Shown one piece after another: positions 17,855-25,052 of a stretch of DNA of 64,000 nt. A model generated the notes under the pieces. The model ran no database searches. It was not told the origin of the DNA and saw nothing but the letters and a program-made list of their open reading frames with translations. The DNA comes from Kiritimatiellia bacterium. Lineage in GTDB: Bacteria; Verrucomicrobiota; Kiritimatiellia; JAAZAB01. Where the stretch lies: contig JAQUMN010000001.1 of assembly GCA_028718125.1 (NCBI GenBank), positions 222,346-286,345 of the forward strand, in the 5' to 3' direction. Made by a program: the position numbers and the translations under genes. Each line of letters begins with the position of its first letter. Position 1 is the stretch's first letter.

Positions 17855-20104
17855 TCATTTGTCCGCCTCCGCCAATTTCCGGACAATCGCGTAATTGAGC
17901 ATGAAGAAGGGCGGCCCCTTGTTCGCGTCGCTGTCCTCGAGGTTGACGATCTTCAGCTCGTTATAGCGCTTCAGCGCGGCGGCCGGGATTGTGAACGTGC
18001 GCCGGGACCAGCCTTCGCGGACGAACCCGCTCTTGCCCTCGAAGATCACCGTTTCGTTGACCATGATCTTGATGCCGCATTCCGCCTCTGCATCGTCATC
18101 CTGGCCGGAAACGATCAATTGGTAATCCCGTTCCGGCGGGAACGGTTCGATTTGGAATGGAGCCTTCATGGCCGGAGACCCGCTGCGGGCGCCATGAACC
18201 CAGGTGGCCAGGCGCTTCTCGCAATGGTAGGCATAAGGCTGGGCCGCGCCGCCGCCCATAAAATCATAGGCCGAGAGAAACGTATCGGTTTTGGCGTTCA
18301 ACCCCGATTCGGCTTCAGCCCGCTTCCGTTCCGGCTCGACGTTCCTGGCGAAACCCGCGAGGTCTTTGTTTTTCTTAAGGCCGGTTAAGAAATTTTTCTG
18401 AACTTGAATGGACCAGGCCATGCCGGAAAGCGCCTTCACCGCGCCGGGATGGAACGCCAGCGCGTTGGACCAGGCCGCATCCACCTCGATCATGCGTTGT
18501 TCCATAACCAGGATGTCCCGCGCCGCCGCCGGAGATGGACGCGAGCCGTATTGATCGAAGAATGACAGCTTTTCGTTGAGTTGCACAAGCGCGGGATAGG
18601 TCTCGGGACCGAACATGTGCTTGGCCATCTCCGCAACCGACCGCTCCGGGTCATAAGCCTTGGGATTCCATAAATAATCCGCCAGCGTTATCATCGGCAT
18701 CAGGAAGTTTCCGCCGACATTCAACATGTAGGCCTCGACCTCGTCGAAAAAAGCGGCAGAGTGCCATTCCGGCCAGGCCCGGACCGGGTCGGTGACATAA
18801 TGATACCCATGGGCATGGTTGAAGAGGATGTTCTGGAAGAATAGCGGCTTGCGCTGGATCAGGTCATTGATCCATTTCGTCTGGCTTGGATCAATCTTGC
18901 TCGAAGTGACTGCCGGGCCGGTCCAGTAGATGCCGAGGTCCTTCGGCGTTCGCGAGCCTAACGCCTTCAGGTATTCCTCACGAGATTCGGTATAAGCGCA
19001 AGCGCCCGGGCCCCAGTAAAAGGGCGGGCAGAACATCATCCCGGCCTGCGGATATTTCGCCTTAAGCGCCTTGTATAGCTTGTTGAGCAGGTAAATGTCC
19101 GCCTCCTTCGCGGAGCCGAAATCCTTCACGTCGTCCGGATGGATTGGAAAACGCGCATCGTCGAAGTGCAGGCTGAACCCGCCACCGTGCTCCGCCGCGA
19201 ACAGCGCATACTTAAGCAGGGCCTGGAAATCCTCCTCGTTCTTGCACCGCGGCTGATCCGTGTTGTTGACCCATGCCAGCGGATTAAGGTTGGCGTACCA
19301 TTCGATGCCCAGCGGCGTCAGGATATCGCCGATCATCTTGACGTTGGCCTTGTCGCGCTCGGGTAGTTCCTTGCGCCAGATATTAGGCACGCGCCGCGTG
19401 TATGCGCCGCCCACGTCGATCCAATTGATTTTGACCGACAAGACGGCATTGATATACCCCGGAATGCACAGGGAAATGATCCCGCCGCGCTTGGCGTTCT
19501 CCGGGTAATCGGTCACCTCGGCCAGGCGCGCCGCCGGCCGCCCCTCCTGGCGCGTGACTAACTGGTTGAACGACTGAACCGCCCACAGCAAGCCAAGTTT
19601 ATCCTTGCCTCTGAGCAGGATCACCGTCCGGTCGCCCTGTTTCCCCGATCGGATAATGTAGCCTTCCGGCTTGTCCGGCACGGTCAGGTCCTTCAGGATG
19701 GCGTCCGCAGTCGGCGTGTCGCCGACACAGATATAGGTTGGGAACGCATCCCCAATCGCCGTGGCCACCGTCGTCGTACCGCCATAGCGCTGGATGCGGT
19801 TCGTCAGATAGGCCAGGCGCGGATCGTCCGGCTTGACGTCCTTGCCCAACACCAGGCCGACTGACGCCAGTGGCGCGAATTTATCCTGATAGGTCGCCTG
19901 TTGCGGAGTGGGATAAATCGTGCCGGTATAAAAGGGCGCGAGGAGCAGGTCGTTCTGCTCGGCCTCCGCCGCCGCCAAGGCCGCAGCATTGGTGACCGGC
20001 ACGGCCTGGCCCGGCCAGACCGCGGCCAACCAGATGTAAGCCATTACCATGCCCATGCCGGCAATCAGGCGGGAGGGTCGTTCATTTTGAAAGGTTCTGG
20101 TCAT
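17855..20104 (-). CDS. GH84-like secreted beta-N-acetylglucosaminidase, paralogue 3
   Basis: About 749 residues from the start at 20104 (MTRTFQNERPSRLIAGMG), which aligns with the start of paralogue 2. An open extension to 20212 would translate part of a dispersed repeat and was not used. It has a signal/hydrophobic segment, the hexosaminidase accessory domain, a barrel with the Asp pair at about residues 315-316 (FSLHFDDARFPIHPDD) and a beta-sandwich. The first ~210 and last ~350 residues are almost identical to paralogue 2, while residues ~215-275 diverge. An FG-GAP gene follows upstream on the same strand (20264-21493), repeating the arrangement at 6.5-9.9 kb. Confidence 0.72.
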   Translation of the reverse strand: MTRTFQNERPSRLIAGMGMVMAYIWLAAVWPGQAVPVTNAAALAAAEAEQNDLLLAPFYTGTIYPTPQQATYQDKFAPLASVGLVLGKDVKPDDPRLAYLTNRIQRYGGTTTVATAIGDAFPTYICVGDTPTADAILKDLTVPDKPEGYIIRSGKQGDRTVILLRGKDKLGLLWAVQSFNQLVTRQEGRPAARLAEVTDYPENAKRGGIISLCIPGYINAVLSVKINWIDVGGAYTRRVPNIWRKELPERDKANVKMIGDILTPLGIEWYANLNPLAWVNNTDQPRCKNEEDFQALLKYALFAAEHGGGFSLHFDDARFPIHPDDVKDFGSAKEADIYLLNKLYKALKAKYPQAGMMFCPPFYWGPGACAYTESREEYLKALGSRTPKDLGIYWTGPAVTSSKIDPSQTKWINDLIQRKPLFFQNILFNHAHGYHYVTDPVRAWPEWHSAAFFDEVEAYMLNVGGNFLMPMITLADYLWNPKAYDPERSVAEMAKHMFGPETYPALVQLNEKLSFFDQYGSRPSPAAARDILVMEQRMIEVDAAWSNALAFHPGAVKALSGMAWSIQVQKNFLTGLKKNKDLAGFARNVEPERKRAEAESGLNAKTDTFLSAYDFMGGGAAQPYAYHCEKRLATWVHGARSGSPAMKAPFQIEPFPPERDYQLIVSGQDDDAEAECGIKIMVNETVIFEGKSGFVREGWSRRTFTIPAAALKRYNELKIVNLEDSDANKGPPFFMLNYAIVRKLAEADK

Positions 20105-20164
20105 TGGAATGTTCTCCGGATGCGTTGTTAATTGCGACGTGGCTGCTGAAAAACCGCTTCTCCC

Positions 20165-20243
20165 GTCATTCAGAGCGGAGCGATGAATCTCCAAAGCGCT
20201 GATTTGGGCCATTTTGAGATCCCTCGACTTCGCTCGGGATGAC
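20165..20243 (+). repeat. Dispersed repeat family B (GTCATTC...GGATGAC), copy 1
   Basis: A 79-bp intergenic element bounded by GTCATTC and GGGATGAC, containing the inner motifs GATGAATCTC and GAGATCCCTCGACTTCGCTC. A second copy is at 30023-30109. The ends are inverted repeats. It lies between the FG-GAP gene and the downstream GH84-like gene and supplies the spurious N-terminal extension of the latter. Confidence 0.75.
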
Positions 20244-20263
20244 CCTCACAGACTATAATTAAT

Positions 20264-21493
20264 TTAACGGCCTCCGACCGTTTTGCCAAGATTCAAAAAA
20301 CCTTTAACGTTGTCCGCCATTGTGACGATCAGGTCCGGGTAACCGTCCCCATTGATGTCGGCTACAACAAACTTAACGTCCCGGCCCCCGGTTTTGACCA
20401 CCTGGTCCGCCTCGTTCACGCTCGCGGCGAACGGCTTGCCTTTCTTCTGCAGAAACAGGTAAATCCCATCCCGCCCCGCATCGGACACGAGCAAATCATC
20501 CAGCCCGTCCCGGTTCACGTCGACCACCGCCATCCAGCCACAGATTCCCTCCATGACGGCGGAGGGCGTCGCGTTCGAGGAAAACCCTATCGGCGCATTC
20601 TGGTAGAACATGAAAATCTTTCGCCCGGCCGGATCCTGGCCGGCTGCGGACGACGCGGCGATATCCGGACGGCCGTCGCCATTGAAATCGCCGACGGCCA
20701 GACCGCGCCCGAACGGTAAGGGCGTGGGCAGTTCGACATATTGCGACATATCCTGCGCGAACACGTTCTGCACCATAAACGGCCCGTAATAGAGGCGGAT
20801 CGTCTTGCGGTCCTGCGGCGTCAGGATCACGTCGGTCACGCCATCCATATTTAGATCTGCGGGTTGCGAAGCGATATTGTCGTTCAGCCGCGGCCCGTGG
20901 AAATATCCGGAAACTCGACTAAAGTTGTCTCCGCCGAACCACTTGAACCATACGGCGCCGCACAGGAAGTCGCACAACCCTTTTGAATTCAGGCGGCAGG
21001 CGATGGGCCCGCCGCGGGCGAAGTTGGGATCTTTCCCCGTGGCATGATCCTTCTCGATCCGCTCGCCGCCGACAAAAATATGGAGCGGACTGCATGAGCT
21101 CAAGACGGCCATATCGTTCGTCCCATCCCCGTCGAAATCGCCGATCTGGATGCCCGTTACATAGGCAACGGGCCGAGACGTGTCGGCCGGCGGCGCATAG
21201 GTTCCGGCCTTTTGATAGAAGATATCCACGCGATCGTTTTTGCGGTCGGCAGCCCCATTGGCGCCGGGCGTCCGCACCGAGATCGCCAAGTCCGGCTTGC
21301 CATCGGAATTCAGGTCGCCGACGGCCACCGCAACCGGCGATGTGACGCCGAGGAGGAACGCGGGGGCTTCCGTGAATTGAGCGTTCGCTGCCGGGGCGAT
21401 GCATGGGAGCAGGCACAGGATAAAGGCGATCAGCGGACCAACGATCATCCGACTTTGCCAAAGGCTACGCCGAGACATTGTGTGGGAGATCAT
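20264..21493 (-). CDS. Secreted FG-GAP/VCBS repeat protein, partner of GH84-like paralogue 3
   Basis: A 409-residue exported protein with a signal peptide in residues ~15-38 (LIAFILCLLPCIAPAANA). A start at the second Met (MSRRSLWQ) is equally possible. Six calcium-binding repeats are visible (GDLNSDGKPDLAIS, GDFDGDGTNDMAV, DLNMDGVTDVIL, GDFNGDGRPDIAA, DVNRDGLDDLLV, DINGDGYPDLIV), giving a propeller-like fold. It resembles the protein at 8735-9922 in length and repeat number. The neighbouring downstream gene is a GH84-like glycosidase, separated by a family B repeat rather than a 4-base overlap. Confidence 0.8.
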   Translation of the reverse strand: MISHTMSRRSLWQSRMIVGPLIAFILCLLPCIAPAANAQFTEAPAFLLGVTSPVAVAVGDLNSDGKPDLAISVRTPGANGAADRKNDRVDIFYQKAGTYAPPADTSRPVAYVTGIQIGDFDGDGTNDMAVLSSCSPLHIFVGGERIEKDHATGKDPNFARGGPIACRLNSKGLCDFLCGAVWFKWFGGDNFSRVSGYFHGPRLNDNIASQPADLNMDGVTDVILTPQDRKTIRLYYGPFMVQNVFAQDMSQYVELPTPLPFGRGLAVGDFNGDGRPDIAASSAAGQDPAGRKIFMFYQNAPIGFSSNATPSAVMEGICGWMAVVDVNRDGLDDLLVSDAGRDGIYLFLQKKGKPFAASVNEADQVVKTGGRDVKFVVADINGDGYPDLIVTMADNVKGFLNLGKTVGGR

Positions 21494-21528
21494 AGCACCC
21501 CTCTCTCTATACCCATGATGGAGCCGTG

Positions 21529-22719
21529 TCAGCCACGGTCCATCATGTTAATTGCCTTGCCCAGTTTTTCCGCCATGCGTTTTGCTTCCGCGATGGAAAG
21601 GAATATCAGGTTAACCGTCACCAACCGCGGCATGACGTCTTCCACCACCGGGCATAAGCCTTTTCGATACACATAGCGGCTATTCTTGAGATAGAATGGA
21701 CATTTGTTGGGGCACTGATGCCCGTAGGCCTGCGCCTTGTGGAAAAAGTCGAACTCGTAAGGCGCGGTCTGATTGAACCCGAAGCGCAAACCGATGTCGA
21801 GCTTTTCGTTCAGTTGTTTGAACCGGCTGTAATTCAGGCCGAACTTGTCGCCTTCCCATTTGCAGGCGAACCAGTATCCGGTCTGGATGGCTTCCTTCGG
21901 CACCAGCCGCGGTTTCAGCCAGCGGCAGCCGGCGATGGCGTCATTGAAGATCTTCAGCGTCACGTTGTAGGTGTTCCGGAGGATGCTATCCACCTTGCCG
22001 AGCTGCGCCAGGCCGATGGCCGCGGTCATTTCGTTCATGCGCCAGTTAAGCGTCATGATGCGCGGACTTTCGCCGGAAAACGCCCACACATTTTCCATGT
22101 TGTCGGCCAGCTTCTTGTCCTGGATGGTCACCATGGCGCCGTCGCCGGTGGAAAGCTGCTTGAATTCCTGGAAGCTGAACATGCCGAGGTTGCCGAACGT
22201 GCCAACGTGTTTATCCTTCCAGCGCGCGCCTACCGCGTGCGCGCAGTCCTCGATCAGGAAAAGCTTGTGTTTTTTGCAGATTCGCCGGATTTCGTCAATC
22301 CGCGCCGGCAATCCCCAGAGGTGCGTGACGATTACCGCACGCGCCCGGGGCGTGATGTTGGCCTCAAGGGACTTCGGGTCCATGCAATAGGTGTCCGGCT
22401 CGATATCCACGAAGCGCGGCACGGCGTTATAATAGAGCGCGGCCAGGGCGCCGAAGTGAACGACCGGGTCGCAAAGCACTTCCGTGCCCACGCCGGCGCC
22501 GCTGACGCTAATGGCTTCGGCCAGCGCACCCATGCCGTTAACCCGCGCCAAGGCGATTTTCGCCCCAGTGTATTTGGCGAACGCCTTCTGGAACCGATCC
22601 ACCATGCCGCCATCGTTGTAAAAAATACTGAGTCGCCCGCGGTTCAGCACTTCCTTCAAATTCTTTAATTCAGTTTTTCCGTAAGTCCGCAGTTTCCTCG
22701 CAAAAGGGCCGTATTGCAT
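21529..22719 (-). CDS. DegT/DnrJ/EryC1/StrS family PLP-dependent aminotransferase, second
   Basis: About 396 residues from the start at 22719, which has AAGGAG nine bases upstream; a longer frame to 22803 lacks such support. The PLP-ring Asp158 (LFLIEDCAHAVGA) and PLP-binding Lys187 (FSFQEFKQLSTGDGA) are present. The protein has a Cys-rich tail (HQCPNKCPFY) near the C-terminus; the other DegT protein has a similar CPWKCQHY stretch. It probably acts on a keto-sugar or a related carbonyl compound. It lies upstream of the FG-GAP/GH84-like pair and downstream of a decayed gene and a Gfo/Idh/MocA dehydrogenase. Confidence 0.85.
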   Translation of the reverse strand: MQYGPFARKLRTYGKTELKNLKEVLNRGRLSIFYNDGGMVDRFQKAFAKYTGAKIALARVNGMGALAEAISVSGAGVGTEVLCDPVVHFGALAALYYNAVPRFVDIEPDTYCMDPKSLEANITPRARAVIVTHLWGLPARIDEIRRICKKHKLFLIEDCAHAVGARWKDKHVGTFGNLGMFSFQEFKQLSTGDGAMVTIQDKKLADNMENVWAFSGESPRIMTLNWRMNEMTAAIGLAQLGKVDSILRNTYNVTLKIFNDAIAGCRWLKPRLVPKEAIQTGYWFACKWEGDKFGLNYSRFKQLNEKLDIGLRFGFNQTAPYEFDFFHKAQAYGHQCPNKCPFYLKNSRYVYRKGLCPVVEDVMPRLVTVNLIFLSIAEAKRMAEKLGKAINMMDRG

Positions 22720-22786
22720 TGGTTTAACTCCTTCTAATGTGAGATGTGCACGCAACCAAAAAAATTTTTGCTGATCCGAAGTCAGG

Positions 22787-23253
22787 CTATTTGTCCGCCA
22801 CAAATTTCTTCAACACGGCCGGTTTCCTCCGGTAAACATCGGCTTCAAGCCAGGCGGTGCCAGGCGTGCGCGGTCCCCGGGGTTATGCCAATCCAGGGTG
22901 ACACATCCTTTTTTATCAAAGTCGTACACCATTGAGCCCCAGACAAACTGGGATACGCGCAGCCCCAAGCCGCGCGCCGTCCGGCACATATATCGGACAC
23001 GCTCGTTCCACACGCTCTGATCCACGCCGGAATTTAACGCCACCTGCGGCGCGAAGGAGATCTGCAGGGAATTGAATCCGAACGCCTTCAGCATCTCCAG
23101 GTGGCGGCGCAGGCGCGCTTCGGACCAGTACGGCATAAAGTATTTTGGTTTCAACTCCGGCGCCATATTTCTCCAATACCATGCGTTGGGACAACCGCAA
23201 ACCACTTCCCTTAAACGAATGAAGGCGTCCTGTTTCCCGTGCGCTTTATTCAT
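22787..23253 (-). pseudogene. Internally deleted gene, TIM-barrel-like N-terminus
   Basis: The first ~125 residues (NAWYWRNMAPELKPKY..., RLRRHLEMLKAFGFNSLQIS) look like the start of a sugar-hydrolase-type TIM barrel. The frame then runs into an unrelated tail (APPGLKPMFTGGNRPC) and stops at 22810. A second frame over the same bases reads GTAWLEADVYRRKPAVLKKF and stops at 22787, which looks like the true C-terminus of a longer ancestor. An internal deletion with frameshift is the simplest explanation. Its start overlaps the stop of the upstream Gfo/Idh/MocA gene by 4 bases, so it was once part of that operon. Family not identified with confidence. Confidence 0.6.
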
Positions 23254-24299
23254 TTTTGCACCAGGTCTTTTATGGATATGACGGTCTTCCGGCGGGCCGC
23301 CTCGACGGCGGCGAAACAGGCGAGGCTGGTTTGATAGGCGCTCGTGACATCGTTGAGGCAGGGTGCGTTTTCCGTCAGCATGGCGATGAAATGGCCCATC
23401 AGTTTGTCCCAGGGTTCGCTCGCGCCCCCCTGGACGTTATCGGGAATCCAGGATTCCGGCAGTGTGAGACCGCCGCTTTCCCGGCCGGCCTCCGCAAACC
23501 GCGGCATGTCGTCCAGCCACACGCGGTTATCAAGCACCGTGCCTTTCGTGCCGTAGAGCTTGAAGTTGAAATGGAACGGGAGGATGGGTCCCACGCAGCA
23601 TTGCACCTTGCCGATGGCGCCGCTTTTGAAACGGAAAACCGCCAGTGCCGTGTCCTCGGTTTCAACCTGCGGGTCGCGCGGCAGGAAGGCGTCCTTCATG
23701 CAGGCCACTTCGGTCACGTCGCCGCAGAAATAGCGGATCAGGTCCACGTTATGGCCGCTGCCGGCATGGAACAAGCTGCCGGCTATCCTTTCCTTGCCAA
23801 GCCACGACCAGATGCCGAGATGGCCGGGAACGTGGTGCAGGTAATCCGATTCGACCATGAACGGCCGGCCGAGCCGGCCCTCATCCAGTAGCCGCCTGGC
23901 ATACTGGTAGAGCGGGTTGAGCCGGCGATGATAACCGATCAGGTATTTCACCCCCGCCCTGGTCACCGCCTCCCGAACGCGCCGGCAATCGGCGAGGGTA
24001 ATGGCCATGGGCTTTTCGCAATAGATATGCTTGCCCGCGCGGGCCGCGGCCACAGTCATTTCCGCATGCAGGGCGTTCGGACTGGCGATGACTACGGCAT
24101 CAATCCGGCTTGCAAGCATGGCCTTGTAGTCCTTGAAAACCTTGCCCTTGAATCCGGCGGCCGACGGGAACTTGCGGATGTTTGCCGGCTCGGTGTCGCA
24201 GATCGCGGCCAGCTCGGCTTTCGGGTTTGCCGATATGTTGCGCGCATGCTCGCTGCCCATCCAGCCCAGCCCGACCAATCCTATTTTGATTTTGTTCAT
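23250..24299 (-). CDS. Gfo/Idh/MocA family NAD(P)-dependent oxidoreductase
   Basis: A 349-residue dehydrogenase. The N-terminal Rossmann motif is GLVGLGWMG (residues ~7-15). The catalytic-region lysine motif YCEKPMA follows, with an alpha/beta C-terminal substrate domain. Members oxidise or reduce sugars, inositols or glycosides using NAD(P). The gene shares an operon with the truncated gene downstream (4-base overlap) and lies 30 bases after a PIG-L deacetylase gene, suggesting joint action on a sugar derivative. There is no signal peptide, so it acts in the cytoplasm. Confidence 0.88.
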   Translation of the reverse strand: MNKIKIGLVGLGWMGSEHARNISANPKAELAAICDTEPANIRKFPSAAGFKGKVFKDYKAMLASRIDAVVIASPNALHAEMTVAAARAGKHIYCEKPMAITLADCRRVREAVTRAGVKYLIGYHRRLNPLYQYARRLLDEGRLGRPFMVESDYLHHVPGHLGIWSWLGKERIAGSLFHAGSGHNVDLIRYFCGDVTEVACMKDAFLPRDPQVETEDTALAVFRFKSGAIGKVQCCVGPILPFHFNFKLYGTKGTVLDNRVWLDDMPRFAEAGRESGGLTLPESWIPDNVQGGASEPWDKLMGHFIAMLTENAPCLNDVTSAYQTSLACFAAVEAARRKTVISIKDLVQK

Positions 24300-24329
24300 T
24301 GGCCGTTCAACTCCTGTTCAAGCGATTCT

Positions 24330-25037
24330 TTAAGGCAGCACCGGATACGGCTTGATTGCCCCCCGCGCCGGCATCGGCGCGAATGCCTCCGCGTATTCGC
24401 AAAGGGCTTGCTCGCCCCAGAAAGCGTCCGGCCGGGTGCACAATTTATCGAACCCCATGCCGAGCGCCAATTGCATGGCCGCTTCCTGCGAACCGTGGTT
24501 TTTCATCAGCGCGATCTTTTGCGCCTCCAGCGGAGTGATGTCCACAAAGTAAGTAGCGGGGAACGGGATCGGCCCGTGGGGCTGGACGCAGAACACGGCC
24601 GGATGACTTTTGAGCGGCGGCCGCTTGCCCGTCAGCACCGGCAGGCTGGCCAGCATCGCGCAATGCTTGACCAGCGAATGCGTCGTGGTATGGTCCAGGT
24701 TATAGTCATCATGATAATGTGTGAAGACCAGCTCGGCGCCCGTCCGGCGGATCACTTCGATCAGCCGCATGCGTAATTCCGGCGTGTCGTAGAGGAACTC
24801 GTCCTCCGCGGCGAGGCTGAAATACTCGCCGCCGACACTTTTTGCGACAGCCGTAATTTCCGCGTGACGGATGCGCGCGGCCTCCGCGCGCGGCATGTCC
24901 GGCGATTGAACCATCCCGTGGCAGCCGTCGGTCAACGTCACAAAAAACAGGCTGTCACCGCGCGCCCGGCATTTCAGCATGGTGCCCAGGCAACGCATTT
25001 CATCGTCCTGGTGTGCCATGATCGAGACAACATTCAT
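24330..25037 (-). CDS. PIG-L family deacetylase
   Basis: A 235-residue LmbE/PIG-L-type zinc hydrolase. The signature AHQDDE is at residues 8-13, giving zinc ligands His9 and Asp12 and a catalytic Asp11. The distal histidine region THYHDDYNLDHTTTH is also present. These enzymes remove N-acetyl groups from GlcNAc-type substrates. That activity suits a cluster with GH84-like GlcNAcases, a NeuD-like acyltransferase and aminotransferases, but the substrate is inferred. It lies 15 bases after the six-hairpin-like gene and 30 bases before the dehydrogenase gene, in one apparent operon. Confidence 0.88.
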   Translation of the reverse strand: MNVVSIMAHQDDEMRCLGTMLKCRARGDSLFFVTLTDGCHGMVQSPDMPRAEAARIRHAEITAVAKSVGGEYFSLAAEDEFLYDTPELRMRLIEVIRRTGAELVFTHYHDDYNLDHTTTHSLVKHCAMLASLPVLTGKRPPLKSHPAVFCVQPHGPIPFPATYFVDITPLEAQKIALMKNHGSQEAAMQLALGMGFDKLCTRPDAFWGEQALCEYAEAFAPMPARGAIKPYPVLP

Positions 25038-25052
25038 GGTTGAATCACCTTG

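Noticed and set aside
20105..20212. N-terminal extension of GH84-like paralogue 3 to 20212
   Set aside because: It translates a family B repeat; the start at 20104 aligns with the start of paralogue 2 and begins the signal region.
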